The notes beneath the pieces were generated by a model. The model saw nothing but the letters and a program-made list of their open reading frames with translations, was not told the DNA's origin and made no database searches. The position numbers and the translations under genes were made by a program. A stretch of 64,000 nucleotides of DNA from Wolfiporia cocos (Eukaryota; Basidiomycota; Agaricomycetes; Polyporales; Phaeolaceae): contig JACCLO010000020.1 of NCBI GenBank assembly GCA_029448655.1, forward strand, positions 248,001 to 312,000, read 5' to 3'. Of this stretch, positions 1 to 9,500 are shown piece by piece. How positions within the stretch are numbered: the first letter of the stretch is position 1; each line of letters opens with the position of its first letter.

Positions 1-516
1 GTGCCCCATGCCATGGGGATTCGTGCCCGACACCATGGGGATTCGTACCCACACCATGGGGGTTCGTGGCCCATTCCATGGGGGTTTGTGGCCCATGCCA
101 CAGCGATTTGTGTCCTGTGGCATGGGGATTTTGTAATGTAAATACCCCACACCACGGGGATTTGTACCCCGTGCCATGGGGATTCATGCCTACACCACGG
201 GGATTTTTGGCCCATGCCATGGGGATTCGTGCCCCATGCCACAGAGATTTGTGTCCTGTGGCATGGGGATTTTGTGATATAAATACTCCACACCACAGGG
301 GTTTGTACCCTGTGCCACAGGTATTTGCACCCCAATGCCACAGGGGTGAATTCCCACACCCAGAGCCTGCAAGGCATGCGTGCCAGTTACAGATTCTACA
401 AGCAAAGCGACAACGATACCGAGCATCAGCGAGGTGGAGGAGTGGCTGAGCGGGCAGAGATATATAATAACTCCTAGAATACAAAATTGTGGCGAAGCCA
501 CAGGTAATTAAGCTAG
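1..516 (+). repeat. Tandem unit U0 (partial) of Helitron-like array
   Basis: The window opens inside the 22-bp minisatellite core (about 1-358). The tail follows at 359-516 and shares its sequence (gagcctgcaaggcatg..., gaggtggaggagtggctgag...) with the tail at 14279-14430. The tail ends in the hairpin GTGGC-GAA-GCCAC (489-501) and CTAG (513-516). The next base starts TCTATAAGTAAT, the head of the next unit. The 5' end lies outside the window. No protein-coding capacity is supported. Confidence 0.8.
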
Positions 517-1632
517 TCTATAAGTAATGGGAGCTCGCGCCGGAGGCGCTTGCGTGCGGCTAGCATGCAGCTAGCGTGTCGCTCGCGTGCAGCTAGCGTG
601 TCGCTCGCGTGTCGCTCGCGTTTTGCGCACGTTCAGCGCACGTTTTGCGCACATGGATGCCACGTTTGCCGCGTGGCATCCATGGGCATCGTCAAATCCT
701 GCTCCCATTAGATAGGGCGCCTGCTGCCATCCGCGGAGTTGGCCGGTGGATTCCCACGCCCGGCGCCTGCAAGGCGCGCGCGCTGTTCCTGCCCCGCACC
801 ACGGGGATTCGTGCCCCACACCACGGGGATTCGTGCCCCACACCACGGGGATTCGTGGCCCTTGCCACGGGGGTTTGTGGCCCATGCCACGGGGATTTGT
901 GCCCCGTGGCACGGGGATTTGTGCCCCACATCATGGGGATTTTTTGTAATGTAAATACCCCACACCACAGGGATTTGTGCCCCGTGCCACAGGGATTTGT
1001 ACCCCACACCATGGGGATTTGCGCCCCATGCCACGGGGATTTGTGCTCTGTGCCACAGGGATTTGTGCCCTGTGCCATGGGGATTTTTGTAATGTAAATA
1101 CCCCACACCATGGGGATTTGTACCACATGCCACAGGGATTTGTACTGCACACCATGGGGATTTGTGCCCCATGCCACAGGGATTTTTGTAATGTAAATAC
1201 CCTGCACCACAGGGATTTGTACCCTGCACCATGGGGATTTGTGTCCTATGCTACGGGGATTTGTGCCCTGCCACGGGAATTTTTGTAACATAAATGGCCT
1301 GTGCTGTAAATGCCTGCCAAAATATTGAAGAATGTTCAGTATTTTTTGACATATGGCATTACACATTATTGCAAGTGAAGTGACGACAAGACTGAGCATC
1401 AGCAAGGTGGAGGAGTGGCTAAGTGGGCAGAGACAAGGAACAGAAGAGGGTAACCCATGGATAATCCACGGTAAATTGATGGGGAATCCACAAGTAAGTT
1501 CAAAAACCCTTGCTTTGTGTGTGAATGGTCTGAATTCCCCCGGTTATCTCAAATAGGCACACACGGATTGGGATATGATATTGAAGTGATTAAACTATGT
1601 GTTTGTGGCGAAGCCACGGGTAATTAAGCTAG
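517..1632 (+). repeat. Tandem unit U1 of Helitron-like array
   Basis: Complete unit of 1116 bp. Head 517-796 starts TCTATAAGTAATGGG, has a GCGCC-GGA-GGCGC stem-loop near its start, then gctagc/tcgctcgcg repeats, and a 33-bp hairpin with 13-bp perfect arms at 652-684. The 22-bp minisatellite core runs about 797-1295, broken by the AT-rich spacer ttttgtaatgtaaatacc near 947, 1088 and 1186. The tail ends with hairpin 1605-1617 and CTAG 1629-1632. Long open frames inside are repeat artefacts. Confidence 0.82.
797..1295. repeat. 22-bp minisatellite core (example block; same in every unit)
   Basis: The basic unit is like CCACGGGGATTTGTGCCCCGTG. Variants are CCATGGGG and CCACAGGG on the left arm, CCCCATG and CCCTGTG on the right arm, and ATTCGTG against ATTTGTG in the loop. 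Many units are imperfect palindromes (7-bp arms, 7-nt loop). Because 22 is not a multiple of 3, a 66-bp cycle reads through all three frames. This gives long stop-free frames on both strands with a 22-residue periodic peptide. They are not genes. Confidence 0.9.
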
Positions 1633-2721
1633 TCTATAAGTAATGGGAGCTCGCGCCGTAGGCGCTCACGTGTCGCTAGCGTGCAGCTAGCGTGTCGCTC
1701 GCGTGTCGCTCGCATTTTGCGCACATGGCGAGCACGTTTGCTGTGTGGCGTCCATGCGCGTCGTTGATCCTCCTCCCATTAGATAGGGCGCTTGCCATCC
1801 GCGGAGTTGTCCGGTGGATTCCCACGCCAGGCGCCTGCAAGGCGCGCGCGCTGTTCCTGCCCCGCACCACGGGGATTTGTGCCCCGCACCACGGGGATTT
1901 GTGCCCCACACCACGGGGATTTGTGGCCCATTCCATGGGGGTCTGTGGCCCATGCCACAGGGATCTGTGTCCTGTGGCATGGGGACTTTGTAATGTAAAT
2001 ACCCCACCCCATGGGGATTTGTACCCCGTGCCACAGGGATTTGCATCCCAATGCCACAGGGATTTGTGCCTTGTGCCATGGGGATGTGTGTCCTGTGCCA
2101 CAGGGGTTTGTGCCCCATGCCACAGGGATTTGTGCCCTGTGCCACGGGGATTTTTGTAATGTAAATACCCTACACCATGGGGATTTGTGCCCCATGCCAC
2201 AGGGATTTGCATCCCAATGCCACAGGGATTTGTGCCCCATGCCACGGGGATTTGTCCTCTGTACCATGGAGATTTGTGCCCCGTGCCACGGGGATTTGTG
2301 TCCTGTGGCACGGGGATTTGTACCCCACACCACAGGTATTTGTGCCCTGTGCCACGGGGACTTATGCCTCATGCCCTCATGCCACAGGGATTTTTGTAAC
2401 ATAAATGGCCTGTGCTGTAGATGCCTCCCAAAAGATTGCAAAAAATGAAGAACATTTTGACACCACATTACACAGTATTACAAGGGAAGCGATGATGAGA
2501 CCGAGGATCAGCTCTGTGTCAGAAGTGGCTGAGCAGGCAGAGACAAGAGACAAAAGAGGGAAGTTGGGGAACCCATGGGTAATGGGCAGGAAATTGATGG
2601 GGGATGCACAGGTAACTTCAAAAAACCCCGATTATCTGAAATAGGCACACATGGATTGGGATACTGTATTGAAGTGGAAAAAACTGTGTGACCGTGGCGA
2701 AGCCACGGGTAATTAACCTAG
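1633..2721 (+). repeat. Tandem unit U2 of Helitron-like array
   Basis: Complete unit of 1089 bp with the same order: head from TCTATAAGTAATGGG (stem GCGCC-GTA-GGCGC: the loop changed, the stem is kept), minisatellite core about 1862-2398 with spacers near 1990 and 2153, tail with hairpin 2694-2706 and CTAG 2718-2721. The internal long hairpin is degraded in this copy. No gene is supported. Confidence 0.82.
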
Positions 2722-3386
2722 TCTATAAGTAATGGGGGCTCGCGCCGGAGGCGCTCGCGTGCGGCTAGCGTGCAGCTAGCGTGTCGCTCGCGTGTCGCTC
2801 GCGTTTTGCGCACGTTCAGCACACGTTTTGCGCACATGGACGCCACATTTGCCGCGTGGCGTCCATGCGCGTCGTGATCCTCCTCCTCCCATTAGATAGG
2901 GCGCCTGCCATCCGCGGAGTTGGCCGGTGGATTCCCACGCCCGGCGCCTGCAAGGTGCGCGCGCTGTTCCTGTTCCTGCCCCGCACCACAGGGATTCGTG
3001 CCCCATGCCATGGGGATTCGTGCCCCATGCCACGGGGATTCGTGCCCCACACCACGGAGATTCGTGGCCGATTCCATGGGGGTTTGTGGCCCATGCCACA
3101 GGGATTTGTGTCCTGTGGCATGGGGATTTTGTAATGTAAATACCCCACACCACGGGGATTTGTACCCCGTGCCACGGGGATTCGTGCCCTACACCACGGG
3201 GATTTTTGGCCCATGCCATGGGGGTTTGTGCCCCATGCCACGGGGATTCGTGCCCCATGCCACAGGGATTTGCGTCCTGTGGCATGGGGATTTTGTAATA
3301 CAAATACTCCACACCACAGGGGTCTGTACCCTGTGCCACAGGTATTTGCACCCCAATGCCACAGGGGTGAATTCCCACACCCAGAG
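2722..3386 (+). repeat. Tandem unit U3, left part (interrupted by retrotransposon)
   Basis: Head from 2722 with the long internal hairpin (2835-2867 region, changed to GGACGCC/GGCGTCC on both arms), then minisatellite core about 2985-3367. The unit is interrupted at 3387 by a gypsy LTR. Its tail resumes at 14279-14430 after the retrotransposon. An 11-bp word, cacacccagag, is present on both sides (3376-3386 and 14268-14278). In unit U0 the same junction is uninterrupted, which proves the insertion. Confidence 0.82.
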
Positions 3387-4093
3387 TGTTACGGGTTGAA
3401 TACCCATTCGTATATTCGAGTCGCGAATATAGATCGTTCTTCTGCACGTAGGCACGTCGCCGTATGCAAGGCAAATACTCGTTAGATGCCTTCGGGTCCT
3501 AAGTGAAGTCCTTAGGAGATCGGTTAATATCCAATACGCGTTAGAGGATATAATCTGTTCAAGTGCGAGTCGAATAGAATATAAGACTCGCCTAAGTCCG
3601 AGAAGTCAGTGTGCACTTCGAGGACTTAGTCGTTCGATTGCTCGAGTGAGAAATACTGAGCGTAGTTTCCTACGTTTGAGAACGAGTATAAGACTTGTTT
3701 ATACAACAAGGTCGAGCTGAAGAGCTTCGACAATAAGTACATGAGCTTTTATACTACGCTAAGTTTCAGGGGTCAAGTTCGTCCCAGATGTCACCGCTAC
3801 TATCTACGCTATAGTACCAAACGTTTGATAAGTATGTAGTGATATGTCTGAAACGATAGATAGAAATGATGATGGCGGTTGAACGCCATCTGTCAGCTAA
3901 CGGATGATAAACATGAAACGGGGACAGAGTTGGATCTGTCAAAAGTAAAACACGCCCTACATGCTAATACAACTGGGGATACGCCCAGTAGAGTCACGAG
4001 TAGCCAGGGGGTTGATTGCGCAACAAGTCCCTGTATCGTATTTGCCTGGTGGTGAGTTCTGTCGATATTCGAAAAATTAAAATAACCGTAACA
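3387..4093 (-). repeat. Outer 3' LTR of composite gypsy
   Basis: It starts TGTTACGG and ends CCGTAACA, an 8-bp perfect inverted terminal repeat with canonical TG...CA ends. Length 707 bp. It pairs with 13558-14267 through shared variants such as gtaccaaacg, ctaatacaac and the gatgatgg duplication. It is followed by the polypurine tract of the minus-strand element. Confidence 0.92.
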
Positions 4094-5801
4094 TCAGCCC
4101 CTCCCTAGGCATTCGTCGGCCTCGACGGATCCTCCAAGTTCCCCTCCTCAGAGTGCCTCGGCATCCTGCTCGTTGTAGATGTCGCCGTTCCCGCTGAGGG
4201 ACGGGGTCGTAGGAGTTCGCCATACGAAGTGTTGGCGGCATTCATTCTGTTGATGACCTGGTTGATTGAGCCCACAAGCTTGGCAAATATAGTCGGGGCA
4301 GTCGAGGATCCAGTGGTTAGCGGAACCACATTGTCAACACGGCTGCTCGGGTGAAGGTCTCGCTGGTACCCGTAGGGAAGGGATATCGCGGAGGTATTCG
4401 TTATGTTGGTACCTCCAGTGGTGTGCGGCTTGGTGAAGGTTCCGTGCTGCCCATGCGGGTAGGGAGGCGGTGTATCGTTCGTGCTCCCTCGCACCTCGCT
4501 CAAACTCCTCGCGGGTAATACTCTGCACTGAAGGAGATCGTCGAATAGGCAGCGTGCTATTGGCTCTTCGCTGTCGCACTGGGGTAGCCCTAGGGCTCGT
4601 CGGGCGTGCAGGTGGTTCACGTCTCCCGTCGCCTCCCATACCAGAAATACGTGTCGTCGGGTCTCTAACTCCTGTTCGGCGGGCTCTCTGAGTCTCGGTA
4701 GGCAGAGGAAATAATACTCGATCGCGTTCCATAAAATCAAACGGCCTTGCAACTTGGCGTCGTTCGTCGGTGGTGAAAAAGCGGGCGGGTCGTGGTACAT
4801 ATTCGGGTCGGTTGGGAGTAGTGTGCTCGCGATCCTCGAAGTCGTTGAGCGCATGTCGTAGTCGTGCCGTCGTCGTGGTGGCCAGTCTGTCGATAAGTCG
4901 GTCGGTGAGTAGCTCGAGTCCCTCTCTCTGCGCTCTGATCTGCCCCTCCATTCGGACGAGGTCCTCGGTGATGTTCTGGTACGAGCTGTATACGTGGGTG
5001 AGATCCTGCGCGATGTCAAAGAGGGCCGTCCAGCCATCGGCTCGGCCAGCAAAGGGTCCCTTGGCCCTATACCAGAGGAGGGCGTGTCTGATCTGTAGGT
5101 GTTGGGGGGAATACCTCCTCGGTGGCGTACCTCTCAGCCGATCTTCTCGACGGTCTGCGTCACCGGGAGTCGTGGTGCGACGGGGGAGCTGATGGCAAGT
5201 CATCGACATACTATTACTGTTCGGCTTTCGAGTGTTGGGGTTGTTCTGACTCGCATTCGATGGTAGCTTTTTATCAGCTCCTTGGAATGCTCCAAGTTCG
5301 CCTCGTCTTCCCATGAGTTGTCGGCCGTGGCATAGCCTTTCCACTTGATGAAGTATTGATGCTTCTTTCCTCGCCATCTGTCAGCCAAGATAGCTTCGAC
5401 TTCATATTCCTCCTGCCCCTTAATGATATCAGGTGGCGGCCGTAGGTAACTGGGTCCGTGCACCCTTGTTTCTTTGAATGGTTTTAGTAGGGCAGCGTGG
5501 AATACCGGATGAATTTTCCAGCTCGCCGGTAACTGCAACCGGTATGTCGTGGGTCCCATCTTTTCTGTGATGGTGAAGGGTCCTTCTCTTTTTGGTGCCA
5601 GTTTGTTTGATTCATAGGGGATCGTTAGGTTCTTGGCATCGAGCCAGACCTTGTCCCCTTTCTCAAGCTTTGGCAGTTCCCTAAGAAACCGCCCTGCCAT
5701 TCTTTTCTGGGCTAATTCATGCGCGATGAATGCCATCTTTCGCGCCTCTTTGATCTTCTTGATCCTGTCGACAGCTGCCGGGACGTTCCCTACTCTGTCA
5801 T
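4094..5801 (-). pseudogene. Truncated gypsy integrase C-terminus, chromodomain and overlapping 3' frames (outer element)
   Basis: This is the 3' remnant of the outer element. It starts in the integrase tail, just before the conserved stretch that contains the motif APKREGPFTI, continues through a chromodomain (about 5300-5430), and then has the two overlapping frames seen in the intact copy. Both are broken here: the pol-frame extension has a stop at about 5200 where the other copies have CGA, and the zinc-knuckle frame stops at 4334, just before the first knuckle, also at a CGA-to-TGA change. The apparent starts of frames running into the neighbouring LTR are artefacts. Confidence 0.85.
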
Positions 5802-6511
5802 TGTTACGGGTCGAATACCCGTTCGTATATTCGAGTCGCGAATATATATCGTTCTTCTGCACGTAGGCACGTCGCCGTATGCAAGGCAAATACTCGTTAG
5901 ATGCCTTCGGGTCCTAAGTGAAGTCCTTAGGAGATCGGTTAATATCCAATACGCGTTAGAGGATATAATCTGTTCAAGTGCGAGTCGAATAGAATATAAG
6001 ACTCGCCTAAGTCCGAGAAGTCAGTGTGCACTTCGAGGACTTAGTCGTTCGATTGCTCGAGTGAGAAATACTGAGCGTAGTTTCCTACGTTTGAGAACGA
6101 GTATAAGACTTCTTGTTTATACAACAAGGTCGAGCTGAAGAGCCTCGAAGGTAAGTACATGAGTTTTTATACTACGCTAGATTTCAGGGGTCAAGTCTGT
6201 CCCAGATGTCACCGATACTATCTACGCTATAGTCCCAAACGTTTGATAAGTATGGAGTGATATATCTGAGACGATAGATAGGAATGATGGCGGTTGAACG
6301 CCATCTATCAGCTTAATAAACGATGAACATGAAACGATGACAGAGTTGGATCTGCCAGAGATGAAACGAGTCCTGTTAGACTAGTACAACTGGGGATGTG
6401 CCCAGTAAGATCACGAGTAGCCAGGGGGGTTGGTTGCGCAACAAGTCCCTGTATCGTATTTGCCCGGTGGTGAGTTCTGTCGATATTCGAAAAATTAAAA
6501 TAACCGTAACA
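5802..6511 (-). repeat. Inner 3' LTR of gypsy (second element)
   Basis: 710 bp, TGTTACGG...CCGTAACA. Variants (gtcccaaacg, agactagtac, a single gatgg) group it with the LTR at 17041, not with the outer LTRs. It abuts integrase-region sequence of the outer element at ctctgtcat, so gtcat (5797-5801) is the likely left target duplication. The right copy has been lost. Confidence 0.9.
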
Positions 6512-6524
6512 TCAGCCCCTCCCT
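6512..6524 (-). other. Polypurine tract of gypsy
   Basis: Minus-strand AGGGAGGGGCTGA sits directly upstream of the 3' LTR, where plus-strand priming is expected. It overlaps the pol stop codon (6523-6525). The same tract is present at 4094-4106 and 17748-17760. Confidence 0.8.
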
Positions 6525-9500
6525 AGGCATTCGTCGGCCTCGACGAATTTTCCAAGTTCCTCTCTTCAGAGTGCCTCGGCGTCCTGTTCATTGTAGATGT
6601 CGCCGTTCCCGCTGAGGGACGGGGTCGTAGGAGTTCGCCATACGAAGTGTTGGCGGCATTCATTCTGTCGATGACCTGGTTGATTGAGCCCACAAGTTCT
6701 GCAAATATAATCGGGGCAGTCGAGGATCCAGTGGTTAGCGGAACCACATTGTCGACATGGCTGTTCGGGTGAGGGCCTCGCTGGTACCCGTAGGGAAGGG
6801 ATATCGCGGAGGTATTCGTTATGTTGGTACCTCCAGTGGTGTGCGGCTCGGTGGAGGTTTCGTGCAGCCCATGTTGGTAGGGAGGCGGTGTCTCGTTCAT
6901 GCTCCCTCGCACCTCGCTCAAACTCCTCGTGGGTAATACTCTGCACTGAAGGAGATCGTCGAATAGGCGGCGTGCTATTGGCTCTTCGCTGTCGCGCTGG
7001 GGTAGCCCTAGGGCTCGTCGGGCGTGCAGGTGGTTCACGTCTCCCGTCGCCTCCCATACCAGAAATACGTGTCGTCGGGTCTCTAACTCCTGTTCGGCGG
7101 GCTCTCTGAGTCTCGGTAGGCAACGGAAATAATACTCTATCGCCCTCCATAAAATCAAACGGCCTTGCAACTCGGCGTCGTTTGTCGGGGGTGAAAAGGC
7201 AGGCAGGTCGCGGTGTGTATTCAGGTCGACTGGGAGTAGCGTGCTCGCGATCCTCGAAGTCGTTGAGTGCGTGTCGTAGTCGGGCCGTCGTGGTGGCGGC
7301 CAATCTGTCGATAAGTCTGTCGGTGAGTAGCTCGAGTCCCTCTCTCTGTGCTCTGATCTGCCCCTCCATTCGGACGAGGTCCTCGGTGATGTTCTGGTAC
7401 GAGCTGTAGACGTGGGTGAGATCCTGCGCGATGTCGAAGAGGGCCGACCAGCCATCGGCTCGGCCAGCAAAAGGTCCCTCGGCCCTGTACCAGAGGAGGG
7501 CGTGTCTAATCTGCAGATGCTGGGGGGAGTATCTTCTTGGCGGCGTACCTCGCGGTCGGCCTTCTCGACGATCTGCATCGCCGGGGGTCGTGGTACGGCG
7601 GGGGAGCTGGTGGCGAGTCGTCGACATACTATTACTGTCCTGTTTTCGAGTGTCGGGGTTGTCCTGACTCTCGTCCTGTGGTAGTCTTTTATCAGCTCCT
7701 TGGAGTGCTCCAAGTTCCCCTCGTCTTCCCACGAATTGTCGGCCGTGGCATAGCCTTTCCACTTAACGAAGTATTGATGCTTCTTTCCTTTCCATCTGTC
7801 AGTCAAGATGGTTTCGACCTCGTATTCTTCTTGTCCCTTGATGATATCAGGTGGCAGTCGTAAGTAATTGGGTCCGTGCACCCTTGTTTCTTTGAATGGT
7901 TTTAGTAAGGCGGCGTGGAATACCGGATGAACTTTCCAGCTCGTTGGTAATTGCAGCCGGTATGTCGTGGGTCCCATCTTTTCTGTGATAGTGAAGGGTC
8001 CTTCCCTTTTTGGTGCCAGCTTGTTAGATTCGTAGGGGATAGTTAGGTTCTTTGCGTCGAGCCAGACCTTATCCCCTTTCTCAAGCTTCGGCAGTTCTCT
8101 GAGGAACCGCCCTGCCATTCTTTTCTGGGCTAATTCATGCGCGATGAATGCCATCTTTCGCGCCTCTTTGATCTTCTTGATCCTGTCGACAGCTGCCGGG
8201 ACGTTCCCTACTCGGTCATAGTCTGGGAATCCTCTCGGGACATATCCTAAGATTGTTTCAAGTGGCGCAGGCCGGTTTTCAGTTCGTCTGGTGTTGTGTG
8301 CAAATTCGACGTCAGGTAGTCGTTGTACCCATTGAAAAGGGTCGTTCATGCAATAGATACAAAGGTATACTTCGATTTGTTGGTTCATCCTTTCCGTTTG
8401 TCCGTCTGTCTGGGGGTGGTATGCTGTACTCATCGCTGACTCTGTCCCCTGTAGTCGGCATAACTCCTTGAAGAGCTTTGATGCGAACTGTGGTCCTCTG
8501 TCTGAAATGATTTTTCGGGGGATGCCGTACTGTGAATATATCTTTCGATGGAATATTTCTGCGGCCCCTTCGCTCGTGATTGTTTTGTCGCATGGGGTGA
8601 GAGAGATGGCCTTGGATAGGCCATGGTCGACAATCACCATCATGGAGTCATACTTTCCGACTCTTGGCAGGTCGGTGACAAAATCGACTGAGCACTGTGA
8701 GAAGGGGAGGGCGTCTTCCCGTGTCGGTATTGGCTGTAAAGGGGGTTTTAGCGGATTCCTATCAGGTTTCATCTGTTGACAGATTGCACAGCCCCGGACG
8801 TATTCCGCTATCATTGTTCCCATGTCAGGCCACCAAAAGTGGGTCTTAACCTGTACTGTTGTACCCCAGATCCCAGGGTGTCCGGCCAGGATCGTGTCGT
8901 GGTATTTTGAGATGACGTCCCGTTGAAGGCCCTCGTCCTTTGGCACGTATATCCTGCCCCTGTAGAGCAGTATTCCATCCGTTTGTTGCCATTCATCTGT
9001 GGTGGTTCTCGCGGGGAATTCGCCTGTGCCCCCTAGAGCACGGATCGCCTGTTCCGCAGATTCATCTCGATCGTTGGCGTTCTTGATTCGATCAATGATC
9101 GGGATCTGGATTGCGTGGACGACGAGTTCATCTGGAATCATGGTGATTCCCTCGTTGTCTTCGTTGCTTTCGTCCAGGTGATACAACCTGGACAGTGTGG
9201 CGGCCATGACTAGTTTCCTTCCGGGGACGTGTTGTAACTTCAGGTCGAATTGCGAGAGGAATAGATGCCATCTCGCTTGTCGCCGATTTAGGCGCTGTGC
9301 GCTTCTCCAGTACGTCAGGTTCTGATGATCACTTCGGATCAAGATCCGATGCGGTGCTCCTTCTAACAGGTGCCGCCATTCTTCTAAGGCTCGGACTATT
9401 CCGAGTAGTTCGCAATCGTAGATTTCATAGTTCCGTTCTGTAGATGTCAGGGACTGTGAGAGATATCCCACTGGCCGTTCGCGCCCTGTTTCATCTGTTT

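Noticed and set aside
1..3470. Long open frames on both strands in the repeat arrays
   Set aside because: They are periodic translations of the 22-bp repeat in all frames and stop only at spacers; many begin in TTG or GTG and none has a domain.
4470..7684. Plus-strand frames over the gypsy 3' region
   Set aside because: Antisense shadows of the minus-strand pol and zinc-knuckle frames, repeated identically in each copy.
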